Notes under the pieces: generated by a model
The model's database searches: none
What the model saw: the letters and a program-made list of their open reading frames with translations, nothing else
What the model was told of the DNA's origin: nothing
Shown here: positions 55,201 through 63,487 of the stretch, in pieces
How the letters are laid out: every line of letters begins with the position of its first letter
How positions within the stretch are numbered: position 1 is the first letter of the stretch
Made by a program: the position numbers and the translations under genes
Assembly: GCF_024519285.1 (NCBI RefSeq)
Contig: NZ_JAMZCY010000005.1
Coordinates: forward strand, 558,001 to 622,000
Reading direction: 5' to 3'
Origin: Cohnella sp. WQ 127256
GTDB taxonomy: Bacteria > Bacillota > Bacilli > Paenibacillales > Paenibacillaceae
Length of the DNA stretch: 64,000 nt

Positions 55201-56236
55201 TGCATTTTCTGTATCTGCAGCAAGGAAGTATCTAGATTGGTTAGGACCAGCTGCCGTATTAGCTAGCGAAATATCAGATCCGACCAAACGATGGTTGTCC
55301 CGAATCGTTCCGGCGATCACCTACACCCGCCAAGCGGCTGAAATACAGGAGGAGAAGCCTGATGAAGGCCAACGCTGGCATGCTGTTCTTAGCGGTGATA
55401 AGGTAGAGGGCATGACGAATCTCGAAGCCTCTGAACGAGTCGCTCGTATTTTGTCTTGGGAATATAGGGATACGGCTGCGACGCAGGTGGCGGCCAAAAC
55501 CTCCATTACTTCTTTAAAAAATCGATTAGCGGCTGCCGAGGATATTCACTCGATATCCCCACAAATTCCGCTTGCATCCAATGAGTGGATGGAACGGTCT
55601 GTGGAGGAAGGATGGTCGGATGAAGAAGCTTCAACGGTTGCTCCAGCTTCAACTACAGCTTCTCCGGCAACGTTTAAACTAAGGCGTCCGCGGTTTATGT
55701 CGGCACGGCAGCTAACGCCTGCGGAACGAGGGACGGCATTCCATCTGGTCATGCAACATTTGCCTCTTCAAGAAGGAATCGCTGTAGAGCACATAGTAGG
55801 TTTACTTGATCGACTTGTGGAGAAGCACATTTTATCGCACGACCAGCGTCTTGGGGTAGACGCATCAATTGTAGCGGCTTTTTGCCAAACCCCTTTGTAT
55901 TCACGGCTTCGTCAAGCTAGCCGACTGTGGAGGGAAATTCCCTTTACTTACGGGCTTGAAGCGGCGACCGTATATCCGGGTTTTGTCCAATCTTCTTCAG
56001 AGGAAACCGTCATTATTCAAGGCGTCATCGACTGCTTGTTCGCGGAGGATGACGGGCTCGTGCTTGTTGACTACAAGACGGATGAGCTTAAAGGAATCGA
56101 TGCTCATGAAGCAGCGGAAAGACACCGATTTCAGGTGGAGAAATACAGTGAGGCTGTTCAGAGCATCTTGGGCACGGTGGTAAAGGAAGCATACGTCTAT
56201 TTCTTTGATGGCGGACAAGCGGTACGTTTACTCTAA
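52259..56236 (+). CDS. addA: AddA, helicase-nuclease subunit
   Basis: A 1325-residue UvrD/RecB-type protein: 3'-5' helicase plus nuclease of AddAB. Walker A AAGSGKT is near residues 36-42, motif Ia FTKAAAAEMKERI, motif II YLDEYQDTN, motif III VGDVKQSIYRFR and motif VI LYVALTRPKEKLYLIG. The C-terminal nuclease has DGLVLVDYKTDEL. It is somewhat longer than the B. subtilis protein (1232), partly from acidic insertions near residues 560-610. TTG 52259 with GGGGAGG overlaps the addB stop (TTGA); an in-frame ATG at 52214 would overlap addB further. Confidence 0.96.
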   Translation: MRPNRVWPAKPENSRWTDEQWAAITADGSNLLVAAAAGSGKTAVLVERIISRIADEQRPLDVDAMLVATFTKAAAAEMKERIRHALDEALEKNPDSRHLSRQLALLPRASVTTLHSFCLEIVERYAPLIELDPGFRMANETEAELLRMDTLDELFEERYESEGEAGMLSSLADRFGGERSDEPLHRLVLELFDYAGSHPWPEFWLKQMAGEFQLAQAETLPHSLWVKSLREDAELLLKGTLHLLRGALRIAHEPGGPEPYIDTLFADIDGLERVAYAFEAGTWGDWQAAVADISFGRLKACKGDDYDPALIERVKELRDAAKKAAGRLSEEWLVRSPEQYAAELRDLAPAMEQLAELAVQFGERYEQAKRAKGLLDFGDLEHYALRILRDPSSTPEHSSPSMAAINFSERFAEIYLDEYQDTNEVQEAIVALISRKDPGNVFMVGDVKQSIYRFRLAEPGLFLSKYKTYEAFTTSMDMATTTDMPDAIDTDGLRIDLARNFRSRREIVNAVNHVFHLIMHEPVGEMDYDDRAELIYGDGYPDDTSVPNPYSVELILLDSAAVTNTTAGEESPDVTGKVGFEATEGHDSGNSQSEGLTEEVEDIESAQLEARCIAAEIRKLMGTDGEAQVPFAVYDSKAKLHRPVGYRDIVILLRAVTALAPAFLDELKAAGIPAYADLATGYFAATEVDIMLSLLSIIDNPHQDIPLAGVLRSPIGGFTAEQLAQIRLALRNGSFWDAVNATVGDDQSFSTLEGGGVKDDFRHSLLAFVHKLEQWRDFARKEPLGDLLWMLYRETGYYDYVGGLPGGGQRQANLRALINRAVQYERSSRFRGLFRFLRFLGRMRDTGADLGAARALGESENVVRIVSIHRSKGLEFPVVFAAGLGRNFNRRDLNGAFLKHKKLGFGPRVLESESRVTYPTLPQLAIRRKLGAEMLAEEMRVLYVALTRPKEKLYLIGVSKDATKQWEQWSETAAMGEGSLPAFSVSAARKYLDWLGPAAVLASEISDPTKRWLSRIVPAITYTRQAAEIQEEKPDEGQRWHAVLSGDKVEGMTNLEASERVARILSWEYRDTAATQVAAKTSITSLKNRLAAAEDIHSISPQIPLASNEWMERSVEEGWSDEEASTVAPASTTASPATFKLRRPRFMSARQLTPAERGTAFHLVMQHLPLQEGIAVEHIVGLLDRLVEKHILSHDQRLGVDASIVAAFCQTPLYSRLRQASRLWREIPFTYGLEAATVYPGFVQSSSEETVIIQGVIDCLFAEDDGLVLVDYKTDELKGIDAHEAAERHRFQVEKYSEAVQSILGTVVKEAYVYFFDGGQAVRLL

Positions 56237-56299
56237 GCTAAGGATCAAGAAATCTGCGGTAAATTTAATAGTGGAAATGTAGGAGGATGAGATTAGGTC

Positions 56300-56914
56300 A
56301 TGTCAGATAGCATTGTGAAGAAAAGGTCTTACACGATTCCCGTTTTGTTCATCATTATGGTCATTATGACGACGCTTATTATTATTTATTGTTCCAAATA
56401 CCTGTTGTCACAGCAGGAGCATACAACGGATCAAGGACAACGACTAGCCGAACAATACAACTATGCCTTGGTTTTCGCAGGTAAGCTTCATGATGGTGCA
56501 GATCTCCTTCTCACCTCCAAATCACAGGCAGAAACGATTCGTGCTGCGAAAATGTTAGGGGAAGCCAATCTCGCATCTAGCGAGACGACAAGCCTATTCA
56601 TTGAGGCGACACAATTAAAGTCCGGTCAAACGAAAGAAGATGCGAGCGCACGACTTCGTATAGCTATGAGTGCGATCGTTGGTCCAGATAATCAAATGTC
56701 TACAATAGGTGAGCATGAAGGCTCACTCACACAAGAGGAGATAGCTCAACTAACTCTTGTGCGTGATGGTGCTGCGCAAATGCAGCAAGCTCTGAATGGC
56801 TTTCGCCCACCCTCTAGTGAAGATGGCTTTCGTCAAATGGTAAGGCTAGGGAACTGGGTAGAGTTTGCAAAGGGAGCGAGCCTATCTCTTGAGCAGTTAG
56901 CAGCTAAACTCTAG
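56300..56914 (+). CDS. Membrane-anchored hypothetical protein, 204 aa
   Basis: Not recognised. A short basic N-terminus is followed by one helix (about residues 13-33, PVLFIIMVIMTTLIIIYC). A helical extracytoplasmic domain of about 165 residues, rich in Ala, Gln, Glu and Leu, completes it. It has no catalytic motif and no lipobox in the correct place. AGGAGG at 56281 is 13 bases before ATG 56300, rather long; a weaker TTAGG is nearer. It follows addA by 63 bp and may share its transcript. The helical pattern suggests a sensor-like or scaffolding module, a guess. Confidence 0.7.
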   Translation: MSDSIVKKRSYTIPVLFIIMVIMTTLIIIYCSKYLLSQQEHTTDQGQRLAEQYNYALVFAGKLHDGADLLLTSKSQAETIRAAKMLGEANLASSETTSLFIEATQLKSGQTKEDASARLRIAMSAIVGPDNQMSTIGEHEGSLTQEEIAQLTLVRDGAAQMQQALNGFRPPSSEDGFRQMVRLGNWVEFAKGASLSLEQLAAKL

Positions 56915-57009
56915 GCTGGAGGCGCCCATTTATTTTTTTCTCAAAGTAGCCATTCGCCCAAGGCGGCATATGATGAAGGAGAAGGCAGGCGCCCAAGGAG
57001 GGAATGCTC

Positions 57010-57423
57010 ATGGAAAAAAGTAAAACTCAACCGGTTGTACAGCATGTGCCGAAACATGAAACTCAGCCGGTCACCCCACCCGTCACTCAGCCAGTAGCCG
57101 TAGCTCACCCTATGCATAAACCGGCACACAAGCCAACAGCCCACAAAGTGACTAAAACATTATGCGAATCTCATATGTATCGATATGTGGAAGTACAGGC
57201 TGCCGATGGGTATTGTTATGATGGAATCGTAGAGCATGTGGATGATGAATGGGTATGTCTCGCGGTTCCAGGCTCTGTAGACCCGATGCGTGGCTTTTTT
57301 CCGCAACCGCCATTATATCCCCCAGTTGGTCCTTTTTATCCTTATCGTCCAAGGCGGTTTAATCGTCTTGTATTGCCTCTTGCCGGTCTTGCGGCAATTT
57401 CCTTGCTCCCCTATTATTGGTGA
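57010..57423 (+). CDS. Pro/His-rich hypothetical protein, 137 aa
   Basis: Not recognised. The N-terminal 50 residues are rich in Pro, His, Gln, Thr and Val (QPVTPPVTQPVAV). A compact beta-like core follows (RYVEVQAADGYCYDGIVEHV), then a Pro/Tyr/Phe-rich segment (PQPPLYPPVGPFYPYRP) and a hydrophobic end. The composition is reminiscent of spore coat or envelope proteins of bacilli. AAGGAGGG at 56994-57001 fits ATG 57010; ATG 57004 is too close. A 43-bp perfect palindrome follows. Confidence 0.65.
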   Translation: MEKSKTQPVVQHVPKHETQPVTPPVTQPVAVAHPMHKPAHKPTAHKVTKTLCESHMYRYVEVQAADGYCYDGIVEHVDDEWVCLAVPGSVDPMRGFFPQPPLYPPVGPFYPYRPRRFNRLVLPLAGLAAISLLPYYW

Positions 57424-57432
57424 GCACTTTAT

Positions 57433-57475
57433 CTATAGCAAGGGCCTGCAGCGACGCTGCAGGCCCTTGCTATAG
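57433..57475. repeat. 43-bp perfect palindrome
   Basis: Two 21-bp arms, exact reverse complements, meet at a single central A (57454). The outer bases are CTATAGCAAGGG and CCCTTGCTATAG. No T run follows on either strand, so it is not a standard terminator, though as RNA it would form a very stable hairpin after the 137-aa gene. Confidence 0.9.
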
Positions 57476-57544
57476 GGGGACAGTTGGACGAAGCTAGAGG
57501 GAATAAGTTATGATGGAGTCAAATGACTCTAAGGGGTGCGTACG

Positions 57545-57892
57545 TTGTCGGACTGCTTATTTTGTAAAATTGTCGAAGGAACAATTCCTGCGCGCAAAGT
57601 ATATGAGGATGATCAAGTTGTTGCTTTCCATGATATCCAGCCTCAAGCGCCTGTCCATCTGCTAGTTATACCCAAGAAGCATATTGCTACAATGAATGAT
57701 TGCGAGGCAGAGGATGCCGCTTTATTAGGACATTTATTATTATCCGCAAAACAAATCGCTAAAGAGGCTAATCTGGAAGAAACGGGATATCGACTTGTAA
57801 ACAATTGTGGTCATGATGGCGGACAGGTCGTATTTCATATTCATTGGCATATTCTTGGTGGTGAAAAGTTAGCTGCACTTAACCCGTCATAA
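57545..57892 (+). CDS. HIT-family nucleotide hydrolase/transferase
   Basis: A 115-residue histidine-triad protein with H98-x-H100-x-H102 (FHIHWHILGG). Zinc-site cysteines are suggested by CLFC near the start, as in bacterial Hit/HinT-type proteins that hydrolyse adenosine phosphoramidates. Start TTG 57545 has AAGGGG at 57531-57536; GTG 57536 lies within that site. It is a single gene upstream of rpsU. Confidence 0.93.
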   Translation: MSDCLFCKIVEGTIPARKVYEDDQVVAFHDIQPQAPVHLLVIPKKHIATMNDCEAEDAALLGHLLLSAKQIAKEANLEETGYRLVNNCGHDGGQVVFHIHWHILGGEKLAALNPS

Positions 57893-57978
57893 CTTCCACA
57901 TTATGTATAAATGAGCATTTTGAGAAGTAGAGGAAAATGTTAACGCGCATTTCATCGTAAATTTTCGCTTGCGGTAAG

Positions 57979-58008
57979 TTGACACTCCCTTTCCTCTTCA
58001 CATATAAT
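57979..58008 (+). promoter_or_regulatory. SigA promoter of rpsU-yqeY
   Basis: Perfect TTGACA (57979-57984) and TATAAT (58003-58008) with an 18-bp spacer, about 48 bp before rpsU. Confidence 0.85.
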
Positions 58009-58055
58009 AAAGTTTGATAACCGTGTTGGGTCTGTTGCGGAGGGAGGGAAAACAG

Positions 58056-58229
58056 GTGGCCGAAACAAAAGTACGAAAGAATGAAACAATCGACGCTGCA
58101 CTCCGCCGCTTTAAGCGTTCCATTGCCAAAGATGGCGTTCTCGCGGAAGTGAAGAAACGTAAACATTACGAGAAACCGAGCGTTAAACGGAAGTTGAAAT
58201 CCGAAGCCGCGCGTAAACGGAAGTTCTAG
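58056..58229 (+). CDS. rpsU: 30S ribosomal protein S21
   Basis: A 57-residue basic protein ([20 protein letters not shown]) of normal S21 length, ending SEAARKRKF. It helps mRNA base-pairing with 16S rRNA at initiation. The start is GTG 58056 with GGAGGGA upstream; an in-frame ATG at 58014 would add 14 residues and is not conserved. It is cotranscribed with yqeY, 16 bp downstream. Confidence 0.96.
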   Translation: MAETKVRKNETIDAALRRFKRSIAKDGVLAEVKKRKHYEKPSVKRKLKSEAARKRKF

Positions 58230-58245
58230 GGAGGAATCCGCATTT

Positions 58246-58689
58246 ATGAATCTTGCGGAACGTTTGAACGAAGACATGAAGCTAGCGATGAAGAGTGGGG
58301 AGAAATTCCGTCTTCAGACAATTCGCATGGTTCGTGCATCGATCAAAAACCAAGAAATCGAGCTGCGTCGACCGCTTGAAGATAACGAATTGCTTAATAT
58401 AATGAGCCGTGAACTCAAGCAGCGCCGCGATTCCCTCCAAGACTTCGAAAGAGGTGGACGGGAAGATCTCGTAAGCAATGTCAAAGCAGAAATTGAGATC
58501 ATCTCTGAATATCTTCCACGACAGCTTACGGAAGAAGAAGTCAAAGCCATTGTTGTACAGACCATGCAAGAAACCGGTGCTTCTTCTAAAGCCGACCTGG
58601 GGAAATTGATGGGCGCTTTAATGCCCAAGGTGAAGGGAATTGCTGACGGTAAGCTCGTCAATGCAATCGTCCAACAATCTCTGCAATAA
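58246..58689 (+). CDS. yqeY: GatB/YqeY domain protein
   Basis: A 147-residue helical protein (MNLAERLNEDMKLAMKSGEK, ending KLVNAIVQQSLQ) consisting only of the YqeY domain found as the tail of GatB. It is thought to bind tRNA; its cellular role is unclear. GGGAGGAA precedes ATG 58246. Order rpsU-yqeY is the same as in B. subtilis. Confidence 0.95.
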   Translation: MNLAERLNEDMKLAMKSGEKFRLQTIRMVRASIKNQEIELRRPLEDNELLNIMSRELKQRRDSLQDFERGGREDLVSNVKAEIEIISEYLPRQLTEEEVKAIVVQTMQETGASSKADLGKLMGALMPKVKGIADGKLVNAIVQQSLQ

Positions 58690-58706
58690 TTCTGATGTGA
58701 ACGACT

Positions 58707-58733
58707 AGCACTTCCTTTACGGAAGTGCTTTTT
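58707..58733 (+). terminator. Terminator of rpsU-yqeY
   Basis: Stem AGCACTTCC (58707-58715) with GGAAGTGCT (58721-58729), five-base loop, then T5. Confidence 0.92.
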
Positions 58734-58848
58734 GCTTAATATGCGCGTTTTTTGTTGTGAATTTACCACAAACATGAAACTATAGTTGGAAAATACCGTA
58801 TTATTCTTAGGCTTGAAAACTGCGATGGGAGGAAGGGGCTTGAATTCA

Positions 58849-60219
58849 ATGATTCCAAACCGCCAACGTTATCAGGGTTGGAGGACTGCATTAAGGCTTT
58901 TTCCATTACTAATGTTAATCTGTATCCCCTTGTTTAGTATGGCAATCGATAGTGCCCGTGCGGCGGAGAGCTCGTCTGCAGGCTCAGTGTATGTCGTTCC
59001 CGTACAACAGACTGTAGAAAGTGGGCTTTATTCCTTTCTAGATCGCGCTTTAACGGAAGCGGAAGAGGCGAAAGCGTCTCTGGTGGTCCTTGATATTGAC
59101 ACGCCGGGAGGCAAGCTGAAAACCGCTGAAGACATTGGAAAGCGGATACGTGAGGCTAAAGTACCGACAGTTGCTTTCGTCAGCGGTAAAGCAGCTTCTG
59201 CAGGTGCATACATTGCCCTGAACGCAGGAGATATCGCGATGGCTCCGGGATCTACAATAGGAGCGGCCATGATCGTGGACGCACAAGGGAATGCCATCGA
59301 AAATCCGAAGCTCGTCTCTTTCTGGAGTGAGGAGATGAAATCGGTTGCGGAGATGAATGGGCGCGATCCGTATATCGCAATCGGGATGGTCGATCCAAGT
59401 CGACTCATCGAGCTTAAAGCGATTGGTGAGACGAAAGCAATCGGTCAGATTATTTCCTTAAGTGCGGAAAAGGCGCTGAAGGTTGGTTACTCCGATAAGA
59501 ATGTGAAATCGGTAGATGAGGTTATTGCATGGAAAGGGTTGTCCGATCGGACGGTTGTAGATTTCCAGCCTTCAATTGCCGAACGAATATCCGCAGCAGT
59601 AACCAGCTCTGGAATAGGTATTTTGCTTCTGATTATTGGGATTGCGGGCATTGCAATTGAATTGCTTGTACCCGGCTTCGGTATACCAGGAGTTATTGGA
59701 CTTATCGCATTTGGTCTATATTTCTTCGGTCAATCGATTGCTGGCTTTGCTGGAATGGAAGCGCTGGTCATCTTCCTGATCGGAATCGCACTTCTCATAT
59801 TAGAAGTATTCATTCCAAGCTTCGGAATTCTAGGAATTCTTGGAGTTGCGTCCTTAATCACTGGAATCACGATGGGAGCTTACGATACGGGCAACGCGCT
59901 GCAATCGCTTGGTATCGCGGTACTCGTAGCGGCAGTTATCGTCAGTGTATTCGTCTATATTTTCCGCAAGCGGGGCATTTGGAATCGATTTATTCTAAGT
60001 GAGCAGCTGACAACGGACAAGGGTTATGTGCCACAGGAATCCCGTGAGAAATGGATCGGTCAAGAAGGAATAACGACCTCTCTGCTTCGTCCATCTGGCA
60101 TGGGGGAATTCAATGGGCAACGACTTGATATTATTACGTCTGGGGAATTTATTGAGCAAGGAACGCGCGTAAAAGTAGTATCCGTAGATGGAACTCGCAT
60201 CCTAGTGAAGGAAGTTTAG
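58849..60219 (+). CDS. nfeD: NfeD-type membrane serine protease (YqeZ)
   Basis: A 456-residue protein with a signal peptide (cleavage near ARA-AES, about residue 38). It has a ClpP-like protease domain ([10 protein letters not shown], then [13 protein letters not shown] with candidate Ser/Lys dyad), several membrane helices (about 265-380) and a C-terminal NfeD OB domain ending [14 protein letters not shown]. It works with flotillin-like partners in membrane microdomains; the next gene is floA. ATG 58849 has AAGGGG upstream; TTG 58840 with GGGAGG is an equally spaced alternative. Confidence 0.93.
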   Translation: MIPNRQRYQGWRTALRLFPLLMLICIPLFSMAIDSARAAESSSAGSVYVVPVQQTVESGLYSFLDRALTEAEEAKASLVVLDIDTPGGKLKTAEDIGKRIREAKVPTVAFVSGKAASAGAYIALNAGDIAMAPGSTIGAAMIVDAQGNAIENPKLVSFWSEEMKSVAEMNGRDPYIAIGMVDPSRLIELKAIGETKAIGQIISLSAEKALKVGYSDKNVKSVDEVIAWKGLSDRTVVDFQPSIAERISAAVTSSGIGILLLIIGIAGIAIELLVPGFGIPGVIGLIAFGLYFFGQSIAGFAGMEALVIFLIGIALLILEVFIPSFGILGILGVASLITGITMGAYDTGNALQSLGIAVLVAAVIVSVFVYIFRKRGIWNRFILSEQLTTDKGYVPQESREKWIGQEGITTSLLRPSGMGEFNGQRLDIITSGEFIEQGTRVKVVSVDGTRILVKEV

Positions 60220-60269
60220 AAAACGATAACGCAATCAATAATAAAACAATAACCTATCGGAGGTACAAA

Positions 60270-61253
60270 ATGGATACAGTAGACATTCAGCTTCTTGTCA
60301 TTATCGCGGTTGTGATCGTAGTGTTATCGGTGTTTTTGAGCTTCTTCCCGTTTATGCTGTGGGTTTCAGCGTGGGCTGCAGGCGTTCGAATCAGTATCAT
60401 TACTCTAGTTGCAATGAGGTTACGTCGAGTTGTGCCAGGTCGGATCGTGAATCCGCTCATTAAGGCATCCAAAGCAGGGCTTGGTCTAAATATTAATCAG
60501 TTGGAAAGTCACTTCCTTGCCGGTGGTAATGTTGACCGCGTTGTTAATGCCCTTATTGCTGCGCAACGTGCAGATATTCCCCTCGTATTTGAGCGGGCTG
60601 CTGCCATCGATCTCGCTGGACGTGATGTATTACAGGCTGTGCAAATGAGCGTAAATCCTAAAGTTATCGAGACACCAGTCGTATCTGCAGTTGCTAAGAA
60701 CGGGATTGAAGTTAAAGTTAAAGCACGGGTAACGGTGCGTGCTAATATTGATCGACTCGTCGGGGGTGCTGGTGAGGAGACTATTCTCGCGCGTGTTGCC
60801 GAAGGGATTGTTAGTACGAACGGTGCTTCAGAATCTCATAAGGACGTTCTGGAACATCCAGACCGCATCTCCAAAACTGTTCTTAGCAAAGGCTTGGACG
60901 CAGGTACTGCGTTTGAAATTTTGTCCATTGATATTGCGGACGTTGATGTAGGGAAAAATATTGGCGCCCATCTCCAAACTGAGCAAGCGGAAGCTGACAA
61001 GCGGATTGCACAAGCGAAAGCGGAAGAACGTCGTGCGATGGCTGTTGCCCATGAGCAAGAGATGAAAGCACGCGTCGTTGAGATGCAAGCTAAAGTTGTA
61101 GAAGCAGAGTCTACTGTACCGCTTGCTATGGCGGAGGCATTAAGATCAGGCAAGCTTGGGGTCATGGATTATATGAACTTGAAAAATATTGAAGCGGATA
61201 CCCAAATGAGGGGTTCCATTGGCAAAGATGGCGACGGACCTAAAAAGTCTTGA
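60270..61253 (+). CDS. floA: Flotillin-like protein FloA
   Basis: A 327-residue SPFH-domain protein. A membrane hairpin at residues 10-45 is followed by the SPFH core ([20 protein letters not shown]) and an Ala/Glu/Lys-rich coiled coil ([20 protein letters not shown]). It scaffolds functional membrane microdomains. Directly downstream of nfeD with a 50-bp gap and its own CGGAGGT site; the nfeD-floA pair is the conserved yqeZ-yqfA unit. Confidence 0.95.
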   Translation: MDTVDIQLLVIIAVVIVVLSVFLSFFPFMLWVSAWAAGVRISIITLVAMRLRRVVPGRIVNPLIKASKAGLGLNINQLESHFLAGGNVDRVVNALIAAQRADIPLVFERAAAIDLAGRDVLQAVQMSVNPKVIETPVVSAVAKNGIEVKVKARVTVRANIDRLVGGAGEETILARVAEGIVSTNGASESHKDVLEHPDRISKTVLSKGLDAGTAFEILSIDIADVDVGKNIGAHLQTEQAEADKRIAQAKAEERRAMAVAHEQEMKARVVEMQAKVVEAESTVPLAMAEALRSGKLGVMDYMNLKNIEADTQMRGSIGKDGDGPKKS

Positions 61254-61290
61254 TCTGCCAAAGAAGACGTTTAAGCAAGGAGGATGAAAT

Positions 61291-61707
61291 GTGGAAAAGT
61301 TGATTTCATTCATTACGGGTAACTTTTATATCGTATTCGTAATCGTTGGAATTATATATTCACTGTTTTTCCGCAAATCCCCTCTGGAGCAACGTCCAAA
61401 TCGGACGCCTGACTTCGGAGGTGGCAATCAGCAGCGTTCTAGGCCTTCTGCGGAGGTTGAACCTCTAAGTACTCCAGTTTCTCGTTCTGAGCCTTTAGAG
61501 CTTAACGAGGACCCGTATGCGGCCCATCAGCACGATGAGCTGCCAGTAGTGAAGCAGAGACCTGCTCGATTGGTGGAATCTCTTCAGCAGGAATCAAAGC
61601 CGGAGGAGCACTCTTCTCCTGTGTTTACTAAGAATGATTTAACTCGTGCGGTCGTATGGGCGGAAATTCTTGGTCCTCCGCGGGCGCGTCGACCCTATCG
61701 ACGCTAA
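61291..61707 (+). CDS. Small single-pass membrane hypothetical protein, 138 aa
   Basis: An N-terminal helix (residues 6-26, SFITGNFYIVFVIVGIIYSLF) is followed by a long disordered Pro/Ser/Glu/Arg-rich cytoplasmic tail. A short basic end (VVWAEILGPPRARRPYRR) may be a conserved contact motif. It starts at GTG 61291 with AAGGAGG and follows floA by 37 bp, so a link to the FloA/NfeD membrane system is suggested by context. Not recognised as a named family; B. subtilis has the smaller yqfB at this place. Confidence 0.72.
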   Translation: MEKLISFITGNFYIVFVIVGIIYSLFFRKSPLEQRPNRTPDFGGGNQQRSRPSAEVEPLSTPVSRSEPLELNEDPYAAHQHDELPVVKQRPARLVESLQQESKPEEHSSPVFTKNDLTRAVVWAEILGPPRARRPYRR

Positions 61708-61727
61708 GTAACAGCATCACAATATTG

Positions 61728-61756
61728 AAAGCGAGTCCTTCGGGGCTCGCTTTTTT
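61728..61756 (+). terminator. Terminator of the nfeD-floA unit
   Basis: Stem AAAGCGAG (61728-61735) with CTCGCTTT (61746-61753), loop around CCTTCGGGG, then T6. Confidence 0.88.
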
Positions 61757-61816
61757 CGTTTTATCCCAATATGTTCAATCGTTCAAGCTTTCCAAAGAGC
61801 TTGACCCTGCTTCGCT

Positions 61817-61845
61817 TCATAAAGAGCGTCTATTGCGCATATGTT
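61817..61845 (+). promoter_or_regulatory. Candidate SigE promoter of yqfC-yqfD
   Basis: TCATAAA (61817-61823) and CATATGTT (61838-61845), 14-bp spacer, roughly fit the mother-cell SigE consensus (KMATATT / CATACANT). B. subtilis yqfCD is SigE-dependent. Confidence 0.4.
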
Positions 61846-61871
61846 TACCGTATAGGAGGGAGGACCGCCCA

Positions 61872-62171
61872 ATGATGCGTGTAAGTCGGAAGCTGCGCAA
61901 ATGGACTGCCACAATTCTTGACCTGCCGCAGGATGTGGTGCTGGACTTGCCGCGCATCACGATGATCGGGGGCCTTCAATTAACGGTGGAAAATCATCGT
62001 GGAATTCTCCATTTCACACCGCAAAACCTGCGACTGGCAATGGATAACGGTGAAATGGAAGTGACGGGCCAAGATTTGATTATCCGGAATATCGGTGCAG
62101 AGGAAGTATTCGTAGAAGGGAAAATAACGGGTGTCCAGCTGCATTTGAAAGGGAAGCCATCCAACAACTGA
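61872..62171 (+). CDS. yqfC: Sporulation protein YqfC
   Basis: A 99-residue protein (RVSRKLRKWTATILDLPQD, then LPRITMIGGLQLTVENHRG) of the YabP/YqfC family, which in mother cells helps spore envelope assembly; YqfC partners YqfD. ATG 61872 (or adjoining ATG 61875) has GGAGGGAGG eight bases upstream. The frame is open back to 61656, across the preceding terminator, so the longer version is rejected. It is followed by a terminator-like hairpin and yqfD. Confidence 0.92.
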   Translation: MMRVSRKLRKWTATILDLPQDVVLDLPRITMIGGLQLTVENHRGILHFTPQNLRLAMDNGEMEVTGQDLIIRNIGAEEVFVEGKITGVQLHLKGKPSNN

Positions 62172-62204
62172 CGCCAAGCAAAAATAGGGAATGACTGATG
62201 TTCT

Positions 62205-62242
62205 AGTCCGTTTTTTGATAAGAAAAACGGACTTTCGTTTTC
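62205..62242 (+). terminator. Terminator-like hairpin between yqfC and yqfD
   Basis: Perfect stem AGTCCGTTTTT (62205-62215) with AAAAACGGACT (62223-62233), followed by TTCGTTTTC. It is likely a partial terminator inside the yqfC-yqfD-phoH series. Confidence 0.65.
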
Positions 62243-62278
62243 TGAAAGGACAAGCGCTAAGCTAGGGGGAGAGTTAGA

Positions 62279-63457
62279 ATGAAAGGAACTTGGGTAGCAA
62301 ATCTGCGCGGTTATGTTTGGGTCAAGCTCATTGGAGGAAAATCGGAGCAATTTCTTAATGCTGCAACTAGAGAGCGAATCGAGCTATGGAATATATCATT
62401 CACACCGGCGAGTGAGCTGATCTTCGGAATATCCATTCCAGATTTCTTTCGTCTTCGTCCTTTGCTGCGGGAGAGCGGAAGCAAGACACGGATTATTTCT
62501 CGTCATGGTCTGCCATTTCGTATGGCGAGGCTATCACGAAGGAAAACTTTTGCCGGAGGAATGATTGCGTTTGTGGTAGCGCTATTTATTCTCTCAACGC
62601 TAGTGTGGGACGTCCGTATCGAAGGCAACTCAGCTATTCCGGAAGAGAAAATACGCCAAGCGGCAAGAGCAGAAGGCATATTTGATTTCCAATGGTCATT
62701 CCGGATGGGCAACGCGGCATCCTTATCTCAGCGCTTAGCGTTACAGCTGCCTGATGCTGCGTGGGTGGGGGTAGATAAACAGGGTACATCCATTACAATT
62801 ACAGTGATTGATTCTACTAAGCCAGAAAAAAAGGTGTTAGAAGGTCCGCGAAATTTGGTCGCCAAAGCGGATGCGGTTATTACTCGTGTCATTGCCGAGA
62901 ATGGACGTCCGAAGGTGGAACGCAATGACCGTGTACGCAAAGGAGATATTCTAATCTCCGGTATACTAGGGAATGAACAGCATAGCAAGGCTGTCGTATC
63001 GAAAGGGAAGGTTATGGGCCTTGTATGGCATGAATATCGTATTGCTTCTCCTTTAGTGACAAAAACAAAAAATATAACGGGAGTATCTCAAGAACGTTCG
63101 TATTTATTATTGGGTAATCGCGCACTTCAATTATCTGGTTATCGCGGGTTAACCTTCGAAAGCTCGCAAATTCGGACCACAATACATAAGGCGCAATTTT
63201 GGAAGAGGCTGTTACCGTTTGGAACGATGAAGGAGCATGAGCTCGAGGTCATCGAAATTGAGAAACGGCTTACTCCAGAGGAAGCTAAGATAACGGGCCT
63301 AGAACAGGCTCGTGCTGAATTGCTAGCCAAATCTGGGAAGGATGCAACCATTAGAGCGGAAAACATTTTGCATGAACATACTGAGAATGGTAAAGTATTG
63401 TTAACTGTTCTATTTGAAGTGGAACAATCTATCGAGGTTGAGCGTCCTATATTATAA
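62279..63457 (+). CDS. yqfD: Sporulation protein YqfD
   Basis: A 392-residue protein. An N-terminal cytoplasmic part (about 1-90) is followed by one helix (about 95-113, GGMIAFVVALFILSTLVW). The extracytoplasmic part contains VRIEGNSAIPEEKIRQAA, a POTRA-like fold, and VRKGDILISGIL. YqfD is needed for normal sporulation in Bacillus and resembles membrane assembly proteins. GGGGGAGAG precedes ATG 62279. It lies between yqfC and phoH as in B. subtilis. Confidence 0.95.
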   Translation: MKGTWVANLRGYVWVKLIGGKSEQFLNAATRERIELWNISFTPASELIFGISIPDFFRLRPLLRESGSKTRIISRHGLPFRMARLSRRKTFAGGMIAFVVALFILSTLVWDVRIEGNSAIPEEKIRQAARAEGIFDFQWSFRMGNAASLSQRLALQLPDAAWVGVDKQGTSITITVIDSTKPEKKVLEGPRNLVAKADAVITRVIAENGRPKVERNDRVRKGDILISGILGNEQHSKAVVSKGKVMGLVWHEYRIASPLVTKTKNITGVSQERSYLLLGNRALQLSGYRGLTFESSQIRTTIHKAQFWKRLLPFGTMKEHELEVIEIEKRLTPEEAKITGLEQARAELLAKSGKDATIRAENILHEHTENGKVLLTVLFEVEQSIEVERPIL

Positions 63458-63487
63458 AAGCTTATCGATTAGGGGGAATGAGTCTTT

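Noticed and set aside
61656-61871. N-terminal extension of yqfC (171-codon frame)
   Set aside because: It runs through the terminator and out of the preceding gene, while a strong ribosome site sits before ATG 61872.
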